From positions 806,001 through 870,000 of the forward strand of contig OZ245061.1 in NCBI GenBank assembly GCA_965224755.1: DNA of 64,000 nt, written 5' to 3'. Shown piece by piece: positions 1 through 7,646 of the stretch; position 1 is the first letter of the stretch; every line of letters begins with the position of its first letter. The position numbers were made by a program, and so were the translations under genes. The notes beneath the pieces were generated by a model. The model searched no databases. It saw nothing but the letters and a program-made list of their open reading frames with translations, and had not been told where the DNA came from. The DNA comes from Hellea sp965224755. Its GTDB lineage: Bacteria > Pseudomonadota > Alphaproteobacteria > Caulobacterales > Maricaulaceae.

Positions 1-71
1 GCTTTCGTTAAATCAATAACCGCCCAACCAAGCGAATTACTCCCCAAATCCAACCCCAAACGCCAATTCAT
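1..71 (-). CDS. cas9: Cas9 endonuclease, N-terminal 23 codons only (gene continues beyond the left edge)
   Basis: Reading leftwards from the ATG at 71-69, the protein begins MNWRLGLDLGSNSLGWAV and continues with IDLTK before the window ends. This is the RuvC-I segment that opens Cas9 proteins (consensus IGLDxGTNSxGWAV), including the catalytic aspartate (D8) and the SLGWA signature. Other RNase H-fold or actin-like proteins share GLDLG but not the NSxGWAV tail, so Cas9 is by far the best reading. No strong Shine-Dalgarno is visible before the ATG. The next feature upstream is a divergent structured RNA with tracrRNA layout, which supports the call. HNH domain, cas1/cas2 and the array would lie outside the window; subtype II-C is inferred from the RNA layout and the short N-terminus. 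Confidence 0.88.
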   Translation of the reverse strand, partial: MNWRLGLDLGSNSLGWAVIDLTK

Positions 72-129
72 ATCAAACCCATATTTTCAATTTAAAACAC
101 TATTGCATAATTACGGTAAACCGTCTACA

Positions 130-232
130 CTGCAACCTATAGCACTCTGGAAAATGTGAGCTTTCCGTTAACAAGGTTTAGACCACAAAATGCTATTAAC
201 GCCTCAAGCTACGGTTTGGGGCGTTTTTGTTT
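130..232 (+). ncRNA. Candidate tracrRNA of a type II CRISPR-Cas system
   Basis: The RNA lies 60 bp upstream of and divergent from cas9. Three parts follow one another in tracrRNA order. A 36-nt candidate anti-repeat (137-172) contains GCACTCTGGAAAATGTGAGC; its reverse complement would begin GTTAACGG and end AGTGCTATAG, closely echoing the known Neisseria meningitidis II-C repeat, which also has 36 nt, starts GTT and ends AGTGCTACAAT. Next comes an AACAAGG nexus-like hairpin, GGT/ACC at 175-184. Last is a strong terminator hairpin (198-225) with a T-rich tail. ATAGCA (139-144) can also pair with TGCTAT (191-196). A CATAAT -10-like hexamer sits near 106-111. The array is not in the window, so the pairing could not be tested. 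Confidence 0.72.
198..232 (+). terminator. Intrinsic terminator ending the candidate tracrRNA
   Basis: AACGCCTCAA (198-207) pairs with TTGGGGCGTT (216-225) through ten base pairs including one G-U, around an 8-nt loop, followed by TTTGTTT. This is a typical Rho-independent terminator and the usual 3' end of a tracrRNA. Confidence 0.75.
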
Positions 233-349
233 GTAGCGTCCTGTAAGGCATTTCCTGCCCTCTTTTGAAAGTAGAAAATCGGTTCCCCCTAAAGGTTGAC
301 CCCAATTTTCAAATTGCAAAATTCACCCATCCTAGAAGTGGCTTGGCAA

Positions 350-377
350 GCGGTTTTGTTGCATTCGCTAAAACCGC
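350..377. other. Inverted repeat in the cas9/fic intergenic region
   Basis: GCGGTTTT (350-357) and AAAACCGC (370-377) form an 8-bp stem around a 12-nt loop, followed by GTTTTG. It could be a weak terminator or protein site upstream of the Fic gene. Nothing else was recognised between 233 and 395. Confidence 0.35.
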
Positions 378-395
378 GTTTTGAAAGAAAAACAA

Positions 396-458
396 ATGGG
401 TGTTATTGGGTGTTATTGGGTGTATTATTGGCTTGCTAAATGGGTGTTATTGGGTGTA
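396..458 (+). repeat. Decamer and 18-bp direct repeats before the Fic start codon
   Basis: TGTTATTGGG occurs back to back at 401-420, and the 18-bp block ATGGGTGTTATTGGGTGT occurs at 396-413 and again at 440-457. Each block carries an ATG. The first ATG (396) is in frame with the Fic gene and would add 25 residues, largely hydrophobic; the second (440) is not in frame. Confidence 0.7.
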
Positions 459-470
459 GTATTGGTTGTT

Positions 471-1520
471 ATGATTAAAACAGATAATATACACATCACA
501 ACGGACATACTGTCTTTGATTTCAACGATAGATGAATTCAAGGGTGCATGGCGTGCTTTAGGTACTTTAGCACCGGAAAGACTGTCCGCGCTAAGACGTG
601 TTGCCACCATTGAAAGTATTGGTTCATCAACGCGCATTGAAGGCAGTAAACTCTCTGACCGTGATGTTGAAAAACTGCTTGCCAATTTAGAGATTAAATC
701 TTTTGAAACAAGAGACGAGCAAGAAGTAGCTGGCTATGCTGATGTCATGGAGACGGTTTTTCAGTCTTGGGCAGAAATACCCATTACAGAAAATCACATC
801 AAACAGCTTCATCGTGATTTATTGGCCTACAGCCAAAAAGACGAAAGACATCGTGGCCAGTATAAAACTAACCCTAACAGCGTAGCGGCCTTTGACGAGA
901 CTGGGAAACAAATAGGAATTGTCTTTGAAACGGCGACGCCTTTTGACACGCCCAAGCTTATGGAAGAATTAATTGCATGGGCGCAGGACGCGATTGAAAA
1001 TAAAACGCACCATCCATTGCTTGTGACCGCAATTTTTATTGTGGTTTTTTTGGAAATTCACCCTTTTCAAGATGGGAATGGGCGGCTTAGCCGCGTTTTG
1101 ACAACGCTCCTGCTTTTGCGTTCTGGCTATGCTTATGTGCCCTATTCATCACTCGAAAGCATCGTGGAGAGAAACAAAGAAAGCTATTATCTCGCCCTAA
1201 GGCAAACGCAAGGCACGATTAGAACGGATGACCCAAACTGGCAGCCGTGGCTTTTGTTCTTTTTGCGGTCATTGCACCAGCAGGTAAAAGTCCTTTCCAA
1301 AAAAGTTGAGCGAGAGAAAATTGTACTGGCCGCATTGCCTGAACTTTCCGTTCAAATTCTAGAACAAGCCCGCGAGCATGGCCGCGTGACGATTGGTGAT
1401 ATGATTAAACTCACAGGCATTAGCCGTAACACGCTTAAAGAACATTTCCGCATCCTTGTTGATAAAAGGCACCTTATTATGCATGGCCGTGGGCGCGGTG
1501 TTTGGTACGCGCTTGCTTAG
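471..1520 (+). CDS. Fic family protein (probable AMPylase) with N-terminal inhibitory motif and C-terminal winged helix
   Basis: The 349-residue product carries the complete Fic core HPFQDGNGRLSR at about residue 197, with catalytic histidine, anion-hole and phosphate-binding residues. Fic enzymes usually transfer AMP from ATP to a target protein. An upstream SSTRIEG motif (about residues 52-58) matches the (S/T)xxxE(G/N) inhibitory helix of class II Fic proteins, so activity is probably autoinhibited. The C-terminus (residues about 290-349) looks like a winged-helix DNA-binding domain (ISRNTLKEHFRIL). The ATG at 471 was chosen because upstream in-frame sequence is a hydrophobic translation of short repeats; its Shine-Dalgarno is poor. 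The gene is more AT-rich than the core genes and sits beside cas9, suggesting accessory DNA. The target is unknown. Confidence 0.85.
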   Translation: MIKTDNIHITTDILSLISTIDEFKGAWRALGTLAPERLSALRRVATIESIGSSTRIEGSKLSDRDVEKLLANLEIKSFETRDEQEVAGYADVMETVFQSWAEIPITENHIKQLHRDLLAYSQKDERHRGQYKTNPNSVAAFDETGKQIGIVFETATPFDTPKLMEELIAWAQDAIENKTHHPLLVTAIFIVVFLEIHPFQDGNGRLSRVLTTLLLLRSGYAYVPYSSLESIVERNKESYYLALRQTQGTIRTDDPNWQPWLLFFLRSLHQQVKVLSKKVEREKIVLAALPELSVQILEQAREHGRVTIGDMIKLTGISRNTLKEHFRILVDKRHLIMHGRGRGVWYALA

Positions 1521-1880
1521 CAATATTCCACGCCTTTCACAGCCATTAACCGCATGTTTTGCGGCGATTAAAGGCTAGTGCGCCCTATTTTGTGGTACAA
1601 ATTGCACACATTTTGTGTAACATTGTAAATTTGAAAACTGTCTAAGTTGTTGATTTTATTATATTTTATAGACCCCCTTGACGCTTCCCCAGTGCGCCAT
1701 TTATCATTTTCTCTCCTTTGTATTCAATGGGTATAGGTTGGAATGGCTAACTTATAATGAGGTTGGGTCTTTGCGAAGTGCAGTATGTTGTTGGGGTTTC
1801 TTTTTTATGCAACTGTGGCATAGTTATGTTGGCCGTATTAGAGAGAGGCTTTACACAGGAAAACAAGAAAGTAGGGGACA
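1521..1880. other. Intergenic region without a convincing gene
   Basis: This 360-bp AT-rich stretch separates the Fic gene from the acylation cluster. An imperfect palindrome, TTGCACA-CATTT-TGTGTAA, lies near 1603-1621 and could be an operator. A reading frame at 1678-1908 has no recognisable features and overlaps the next gene, so it was not called. AGTAGGGG just before 1881 is the Shine-Dalgarno of the MBOAT gene. Confidence 0.5.
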
Positions 1881-3338
1881 TTGCTATTTAATTCGTTTGA
1901 CTTTCTGATTTTATTTTTACCTGTAGTTTATGGCGCTTTTCGCCTTAGCAATGCCATCGCACCCAAGCTTTCGGGAGCTGTTTTGCTGGCCGCGTCTTTG
2001 GTGTTTTATGGCTGGTGGAACCCAGCCTATTTACCTCTGCTCATAACAAGTATGCTTGTTAATTTCTTGCTGAGTTTATATATTCGTAAAACATGGATAT
2101 TTCGCTTGGCCATCATCCTAAATTTGGCTCTCCTAGTTTGGTACAAATACGCAGCCTTTGTTCTTGGAATATTTACGGATGGGCCAATATTTCATAATGT
2201 TTTTGAGAACCTTATACTTCCTCTTGGTATTTCATTTTTCACATTCCAGCAAATCAGTTATCTTGTTGATACACGTAGAGGCCGTGCCAGCCAAACAGAC
2301 ATCTGGAATTATGCTGCCTATATCGCCTTGTTCCCGCAATTGATTGCGGGCCCTATTGTTCGCTACCACTCTATTGATAAACAGCTTCGGCGCTTGAGGC
2401 GCGGGATTTCAGGGCACACTTTAAAACTTTTTCTCTCGGCAGGTATAGCTCTATTGGCGCTGGGGTTATTTAAAAAAATAGTGATTGCCGATGTGCTATC
2501 GCATTGGGTCGATCCCGTCTTTAGCCAAGCGAGTGGACGCCATGTCACGCAGCGAGATGCATGGTTGGGGACTATGGCTTATAGTTTTCAAATTTATTTT
2601 GATTTTAGTGCCTATTCCGATATGGCGCTTGGTCTGGGCCGGATGTTTGGTTTCATACTCCCTGTTAATTTTTTCTCTCCCTATAAGGCAGCGTCGATTA
2701 TTGAATTTTGGCGACGTTGGCATATTTCGCTTTCCTTGTTTGTAAGAGATTACATCTATATCCCCCTTGGCGGAAACCGACGTGGTTTTCTGCGGCAAAT
2801 GATTTACCTCGTCATTGCTTTCATACTTATCGGTGTCTGGCACGGGGCCGGTTATACATTTGCGCTCTGGGGTGTTGTGCATGCCGGTTTAGTAACAGGC
2901 GCGCATTTATGGCGCCGCGCAGGATTGCCAGCGCTGCCAAAGTTCATAAGTTGGGCGGCTACCTTTTTTGCGGTCTGTATGGCCTGGGTGTTATTCAGAG
3001 CTGCAAACCTTCCTGCCGCTTATTCCTTATATAGCGATTTATTTAATCCGAGTGCGGCGCGCATCAAACCTGTATTTGTGATCGAAGGTCAATTCGAACT
3101 CGGGGTAGCGCTGATATGCTTTGCAGCGATGATTGCATTTTTTGCGCCAAACACCTCCGAACTATTAGGCTCTCATCGGCACACAGCCATTCAAGGACAG
3201 AAAAATTTCTTTTTGCGTAATAGACATATCCGGCTTTTACGCCGCACATTATTGCCTGTGCTTACCGGCACGGCTCTATATTTCGCTCTCAGCTCAATCG
3301 GATCATACGCCTCCGAATTCCTGTATTTTAATTTTTAG
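1881..3338 (+). CDS. MBOAT family membrane O-acyltransferase (AlgI/DltB-like)
   Basis: The 485-residue polytopic membrane protein has the AlgI layout. It contains a WRRWHISLSLF segment (W280-H281) followed by GGNRRG, and a second histidine in GVWHGAGYTFALWG (H321), which matches the invariant active-site histidine of membrane-bound O-acyltransferases. Family members move acyl, usually acetyl, groups from the cytoplasm onto extracytoplasmic polysaccharides or teichoic acids. Translation probably starts at the TTG at 1881, preceded by AGTAGGGG. Ten bases later the SGNH-like gene begins, and this pairing is typical of AlgI/AlgJ-type O-acetylation systems. The polymer modified cannot be told; no polysaccharide synthase genes are visible in the window. 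Confidence 0.85.
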   Translation: MLFNSFDFLILFLPVVYGAFRLSNAIAPKLSGAVLLAASLVFYGWWNPAYLPLLITSMLVNFLLSLYIRKTWIFRLAIILNLALLVWYKYAAFVLGIFTDGPIFHNVFENLILPLGISFFTFQQISYLVDTRRGRASQTDIWNYAAYIALFPQLIAGPIVRYHSIDKQLRRLRRGISGHTLKLFLSAGIALLALGLFKKIVIADVLSHWVDPVFSQASGRHVTQRDAWLGTMAYSFQIYFDFSAYSDMALGLGRMFGFILPVNFFSPYKAASIIEFWRRWHISLSLFVRDYIYIPLGGNRRGFLRQMIYLVIAFILIGVWHGAGYTFALWGVVHAGLVTGAHLWRRAGLPALPKFISWAATFFAVCMAWVLFRAANLPAAYSLYSDLFNPSAARIKPVFVIEGQFELGVALICFAAMIAFFAPNTSELLGSHRHTAIQGQKNFFLRNRHIRLLRRTLLPVLTGTALYFALSSIGSYASEFLYFNF

Positions 3339-3347
3339 ATTAGCCCA

Positions 3348-4397
3348 ATGAAATTACAAACTCGCATATCCCCGTTTTTCTTACTGGCCCTCTTCAGCGC
3401 TGCCTGCTCTCATGTTTTATTCTCGCTGTTTCTCTCCGTTCAAACGTCCAAGGCATTTGATCTGCGTGCTCCCAATATTCGCCAAATAGAAACGGCCAAG
3501 AGTGAGGATAGTGCCACAAGATTTCGCGTCTTGATCCGCGAGTATGACCGCGAAAAAATATTGCCGCTCCATGCTATTTATGCCCGCCGCCAATTGCAGT
3601 CCGCATCCGAAAACAAAATTTTAATTGTCGGCACCTCCGTTAGCTGGGGTTATCCTATGAGCGCCGAAGCCGCATTGTCAGGAGCAATGGCACGGCAATT
3701 TAGTGGTAGTGACCTCCGGATCGCAAACCTTGCAATAATCGGAGCCAACTCCGCACAAATTTCGGCGTCTTTATGCTATGCAAATACCTCAGTTATCAGG
3801 CCGACCATCATATTTATAGAAGTTCCTATCATTAACGACCTTGCCGCACTGTCCCGCAAAGGTGCGCGCTTTTTTGAAGACGGTTTATTGTTACAATCAT
3901 GCGCGCTGGCAAAATCCGTTAACAGCGCTGATTATTTTTCTTACTTTGTAAAACGCCCATGGGGCATATCTATGCCCGCAAGGCTGCGCCGCTCATATCC
4001 CAGCCGAGAAACCACAAGCGTGATGCGCAAACCACAAATTCCCGATACTTATAAGCTAAAGCCTGATCTGGTGGTTAAGCATAAAGACCTACTCGAAAAC
4101 ACTTTGTTGCGGTCCATAAATATAGCCCGAAAAAGCGGCGCGAAAATCGTTCTTTTCCCGTCGCCCCTCTACCGTCAAAGCTTTAAGGATATTGGTGTTG
4201 ATGACCAGTATATTATAGCCTATTTGAACTTGATTGAACAATTTTGCGCCTCGCATCCGGATGTTAAATGTGTATCGCCAAACCAAGAGCTGGAGAGCGA
4301 TATCAATAATTTCTATAATATTACCCATCTTAACCGTCATGGGATTGAACAATTAACGAAAGTTTTATTAGCCGCCGCGTCTGAACACATGGAATAA
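3348..4397 (+). CDS. SGNH/AlgJ-like partner protein of the MBOAT acyltransferase
   Basis: A 349-residue protein with an N-terminal hydrophobic signal or anchor segment (FFLLALFSAACSHVLFSLFL). GTSVSWGYP at about residues 95-103 resembles SGNH block I with a serine nucleophile, and NITHLNRHG near residue 324 resembles the C-terminal block that supplies the catalytic histidine, with asparagine in place of the usual aspartate. It is probably the periplasmic enzyme that works with the MBOAT protein encoded 9 bp upstream, as AlgJ/AlgX work with AlgI. Whether it is a transferase or an esterase cannot be decided, and the altered DxxH block makes full hydrolase activity uncertain. A 23-bp gap separates it from the next acyltransferase gene, so the three are likely one operon. 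Confidence 0.68.
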   Translation: MKLQTRISPFFLLALFSAACSHVLFSLFLSVQTSKAFDLRAPNIRQIETAKSEDSATRFRVLIREYDREKILPLHAIYARRQLQSASENKILIVGTSVSWGYPMSAEAALSGAMARQFSGSDLRIANLAIIGANSAQISASLCYANTSVIRPTIIFIEVPIINDLAALSRKGARFFEDGLLLQSCALAKSVNSADYFSYFVKRPWGISMPARLRRSYPSRETTSVMRKPQIPDTYKLKPDLVVKHKDLLENTLLRSINIARKSGAKIVLFPSPLYRQSFKDIGVDDQYIIAYLNLIEQFCASHPDVKCVSPNQELESDINNFYNITHLNRHGIEQLTKVLLAAASEHME

Positions 4398-4420
4398 AAT
4401 TAACCAGAAAAACGATCGTC

Positions 4421-6421
4421 ATGACGCTTAACTACCGCCCAGAAATTGATGGCCTACGCGCAGTCGCAGTTCTGGCGGTGTTAGTTTATCATGCCGGTTT
4501 TTCAGTGGCGGGGACGCCGCTATTAACGGGCGGGTTTATCGGCGTCGATATTTTCTTTGTAATATCTGGATATTTGATCTGTTCTATCATTTTACGGGGC
4601 CTTAAAGATAACAGCTTTAGCCTCAAATATTTTTATGAACGGCGCGCGCGCCGGATATTACCCGCGCTTCTTACGGTTATGATTTTCAGCGTACCGCTGG
4701 CATGGACGTTAATGTTGCCAGAGGCACTGACGGAATATGCTGGCGCTAATATAGCAAGCCTTTTGTTTGGGTCTAACATTTGGTTCTGGCTTGAAGATAG
4801 CTATTTTGCACAGCCTGCGGCCTTAAAGCCTTTCTTGCACACATGGAGTCTATCCGTAGAAGAACAATTTTACCTGATTTTCCCGGTTCTTGTCATGGCG
4901 CTTTGGGCCCGTGTAAAACGCTATATTCTACTCTGCTTTATTTTACTCGGGTTTCTATCGCTGGCTGTAGCTCACTATGTTAGCGTCGTTGCGAGCGATG
5001 CTGGATTCTATCTACTGCCCTTTCGCGGCTGGGAATTACTCTTGGGCGCCAGTCTTGCCCAGTATGAACTGTCAACAGATAGGCGACAGGCCGCCGGAAT
5101 ATTGAAAGCGCTCCCCTTGCTGGGCCTTGTAATGATTATGGGTAGCTTTCTGTTGTTTTCCGCCCGCACGCCTCATCCTTCATTGTTAACCGCCTTGCCC
5201 GTTTGCGGCACGGCCCTAATCCTTTGGTTTGGCGGGCGTGGCGATTTCATATCACGGCTCCTGAGCCGCCGCCTCTTGGTCGGCATTGGTTTAATATCTT
5301 ATTCGCTCTATTTATGGCATTACATGCTCTTTGCCTTTGCCCGAATTTGGAAAGGGGGCGCGCTGACCAATGGCATGATTGTACTGGTGATCACGGCTTC
5401 TGTCATTCTCTCTATCATCACGTATTTTTTAATTGAGAGGCCTGCGCGCCAACAAGACATCTTGCCCCTACGCCGCTTCATCGTGTTAATCCTCATGTCT
5501 TTATGTGGTCTTTTTGTAGGTAACTATTATCTCTGGCATAATAACGGCCTCCCGGAACGTATGGGCGGAGTATCATCACTGATAAGCGAAACCAAGCGGA
5601 TTGCTTTGAGGCAAGACGACAAGTTCTGCATTGACCGCAGTTTTGAAGAGAGCTGCAAATTCATCATTGATCAAGCCGCGCCAACTCTTATTTTGATTGG
5701 CGACAGCCATGCCGACACGATCAGTCGGTTACTACAAATTGAGGCGCAAGCTAATCGCGTGAACTTTGTTTTTTTTGCCGATGGTGGTTGCTCTTTAATT
5801 CCCGGGAGTTACCGCTCCGATCACGGTATCGACAAACAAAAAAAATGCCTAGAAAAAGCTGCTAAAGTTGACGGCTTTATCCAAAGTGCCCCGCAGGCCA
5901 CCGTTATGTATTTCTCTTTTCTCGCCACCTATTTGGGCCATGATGGATTTGCAGCAATGAACGGTGATGTCGTTGCGGAGCGTCCAGCTCTTTTTCGCAT
6001 GAGAGATGAAACCTCTACTCAAGAGGCTGTCATTAAGACCCTGTCTGGCTGGTCTGATGCTGGCCATGATTTGGTTATTATTTACCCTGTACCAGAAGCC
6101 CGCGAGCATGTCCCTGAAGCCTTTCAATCAGCACTGGCGGGTCAAAACTATGTTCGCCTGCCAGATATTGAGCGCGTTGATATCAGCACACCCCTAGCGG
6201 ATCATCGCAAGCAAGCACACCGCGCCATTGCTGCGCTGGATGCCGTCTCTACAAATGCGCGCCCTATTTTGCGTATTGACCCTACTCATATTTTTTGTAG
6301 CGATCAGAAAGCCTGCCGAACTCATGATGAGCATTTATTTTATGCGGACGACAATCACCTTGCACCCTATGGCGCGGCAAAGCTTGTTGATGCCATAACA
6401 GTGCAGCTCGGCTTGGATTGA
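4421..6421 (+). CDS. Acyltransferase-3 (OafA-like) with C-terminal SGNH domain
   Basis: A 666-residue two-domain protein. The N-terminal half (about 1-380) is a multi-pass acyltransferase-3 domain opening with RPEIDGLRAVAVLAVLVYHA, whose R/H pattern is diagnostic, and containing HTWSLSVEEQFYLIFP. The C-terminal part (about 400-666) is an SGNH domain with GDSHAD (residues 427-432) and a DDNHLAPYG block giving the Asp-His pair (D643, H646). Fusions of this kind O-acetylate lipopolysaccharide O-antigen or other glycans: the membrane part passes the acyl group across the membrane and the SGNH part attaches it. Together with the two upstream genes this gives two acylation machineries in one cluster. 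The substrate is unknown. Confidence 0.87.
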   Translation: MTLNYRPEIDGLRAVAVLAVLVYHAGFSVAGTPLLTGGFIGVDIFFVISGYLICSIILRGLKDNSFSLKYFYERRARRILPALLTVMIFSVPLAWTLMLPEALTEYAGANIASLLFGSNIWFWLEDSYFAQPAALKPFLHTWSLSVEEQFYLIFPVLVMALWARVKRYILLCFILLGFLSLAVAHYVSVVASDAGFYLLPFRGWELLLGASLAQYELSTDRRQAAGILKALPLLGLVMIMGSFLLFSARTPHPSLLTALPVCGTALILWFGGRGDFISRLLSRRLLVGIGLISYSLYLWHYMLFAFARIWKGGALTNGMIVLVITASVILSIITYFLIERPARQQDILPLRRFIVLILMSLCGLFVGNYYLWHNNGLPERMGGVSSLISETKRIALRQDDKFCIDRSFEESCKFIIDQAAPTLILIGDSHADTISRLLQIEAQANRVNFVFFADGGCSLIPGSYRSDHGIDKQKKCLEKAAKVDGFIQSAPQATVMYFSFLATYLGHDGFAAMNGDVVAERPALFRMRDETSTQEAVIKTLSGWSDAGHDLVIIYPVPEAREHVPEAFQSALAGQNYVRLPDIERVDISTPLADHRKQAHRAIAALDAVSTNARPILRIDPTHIFCSDQKACRTHDEHLFYADDNHLAPYGAAKLVDAITVQLGLD

Positions 6422-6538
6422 TGTCCTCAAGGGCCCGGGCGCAAGCCATAGCACGTACCCACGTCCACTGGAAATCATGGCCACCTCAATCAGGATGTCT
6501 TCAAGATATCGGGTAAAAGCTTAGGGCAGTGGCCTGCC

Positions 6539-7042
6539 CTAAACGTCAAATCGTCCTAATTCTGTATTCTTTTGTAAGTTTTCTGCCTCAAATATTCGCC
6601 CGTTCATAACAGCGAAGACGCCGAAATCCAGCGTTTGTGCGGCGATGATGGCGCCGCCGAGATTAAAGCCTGCATCTGACCCACCGAGGGATTGCGGGCG
6701 CATGGCCCCGGTTAACACCACGGTTTTTTCGCCGACCTTGCCGTCAAGATGCTTCTTCGCCAAATATTGGGCCGTTTGTGCCATTGTGCCCGTGCCGTGG
6801 GTAATGACGATACGGCTTTGCGGGGCGTCCAAAATGGCTTGCAAAATGAGCTCTCGGTCTTCCTCTGTCATATCGAGGCTGTCTTTTTGCATCAGGGTCT
6901 TAAGGCGCGGATGGTCGGTGCGGCCCGTTTTGAGAATATTGGAGACGCGGCTTTTATCCCCGCCGCCAAATATAAGGCTTTCGGTGATGGTGTCGTGCAC
7001 CTTATCGAGCGTGCCGCCTGTAATGAGAATAAGAACGTTCAT
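6539..7042 (-). CDS. Short asparaginase-family protein (N-terminal domain only)
   Basis: The 167-residue protein carries both conserved motifs of the asparaginase/glutaminase N-terminal domain: LITGGTLDK near the start (catalytic threonine) and THGTGTMAQTA (the HGTDTM motif with D changed to G). Classic asparaginases have about 330 residues and complete their active site with a second domain, which is absent; single-domain relatives are known. It may hydrolyse an amide, but the substrate cannot be named. The gene is transcribed away from panD. The D-to-G change in the second motif removes a residue that contacts substrate in true asparaginases, so function may differ. Confidence 0.72.
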   Translation of the reverse strand: MNVLILITGGTLDKVHDTITESLIFGGGDKSRVSNILKTGRTDHPRLKTLMQKDSLDMTEEDRELILQAILDAPQSRIVITHGTGTMAQTAQYLAKKHLDGKVGEKTVVLTGAMRPQSLGGSDAGFNLGGAIIAAQTLDFGVFAVMNGRIFEAENLQKNTELGRFDV

Positions 7043-7116
7043 AATTTGCCTCTAACCTATTCTGAACACAAGATAAATGCTTTGCATAGAGCCTTTGCAT
7101 TTTTGTGGCTTCACCT

Positions 7117-7145
7117 TTGAAATCCTGAAACTATACCTATATATA
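7117..7145 (+). promoter_or_regulatory. Sigma70-type promoter of panD
   Basis: TTGAAA at 7117-7122 and TATATA at 7140-7145 are exactly 17 bp apart, about 40 bp before the panD start codon. GGAGGG follows as the ribosome binding site. Confidence 0.6.
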
Positions 7146-7184
7146 GTGGGTAACGAACACGCCCGTAACGAATAGGAGGGCTAT

Positions 7185-7547
7185 ATGCTTCTGACCATGA
7201 TGAAAGGCAAAATTCACAGAGCCACTGTGACTCAGGCCGATCTACATTATGAAGGGTCGATTTCAATCGATCAGGATTTACTCGAACGCTCGGGGATTTT
7301 ACCCAATGAGCAGGTCGATATCCTCAATATCACCAATGGTGAGCGCTTTACGACCTATGCCATTACCGCTCCGCGCGGCTCAAAAACCTTTGGTCTGAAC
7401 GGCGCGGCGGCCCGCCGTGTGCAAATCGGCGATAAGATTATCATCATCACCTATTGCCAAATGGAAGCCGAAAAAGCCCGTAATTACGCCCCCAATGTGG
7501 TGCTGCTCGACGAGAATAACGAGGTCGTTATCCCGCCTGTGCATTAG
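7185..7547 (+). CDS. panD: Aspartate 1-decarboxylase proenzyme
   Basis: Converts L-aspartate to beta-alanine for pantothenate and coenzyme A synthesis. The 120-residue protein shows DLHYEGSISID; glycine 24 and serine 25 form the self-cleavage site that creates the pyruvoyl cofactor, at exactly the same residue numbers as in Escherichia coli PanD. This confirms the ATG at 7185, which has a strong GGAGGG ribosome binding site. YxGxNGAAAR-type residues of the active site are seen as FGLNGAAARRVQIGD. The gene stands alone, followed by a palindromic element; panB and panC are not nearby. Confidence 0.96.
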   Translation: MLLTMMKGKIHRATVTQADLHYEGSISIDQDLLERSGILPNEQVDILNITNGERFTTYAITAPRGSKTFGLNGAAARRVQIGDKIIIITYCQMEAEKARNYAPNVVLLDENNEVVIPPVH

Positions 7548-7558
7548 TATAATAAGCA

Positions 7559-7642
7559 CTGTCCCCCGCCTTGAGCGGGGGTCTCCTTGCGTTAAAGACT
7601 GTGCTCTAATTGAGGGAGGCCCCCGCTCAAGGCGGGGGACAG
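7559..7642. repeat. Palindromic intergenic element, GTCCCC type, copy 1
   Basis: A 28-bp arm starting CTGTCCCCCGCC is matched, with one mismatch, by an inverted arm ending GGCGGGGGACAG. The loop contains TGCTCTAATTG. Related elements lie at 26611-26694 and 42455-42534. It sits between the convergent ends of panD and the SIMPL gene, so it may also terminate transcription. Confidence 0.85.
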
Positions 7643-7646
7643 AGGG

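Noticed and set aside
1678..1908. 76-residue reading frame before the MBOAT gene
   Set aside because: No ribosome binding site or recognisable features, and it overlaps the start of the well-supported MBOAT gene.
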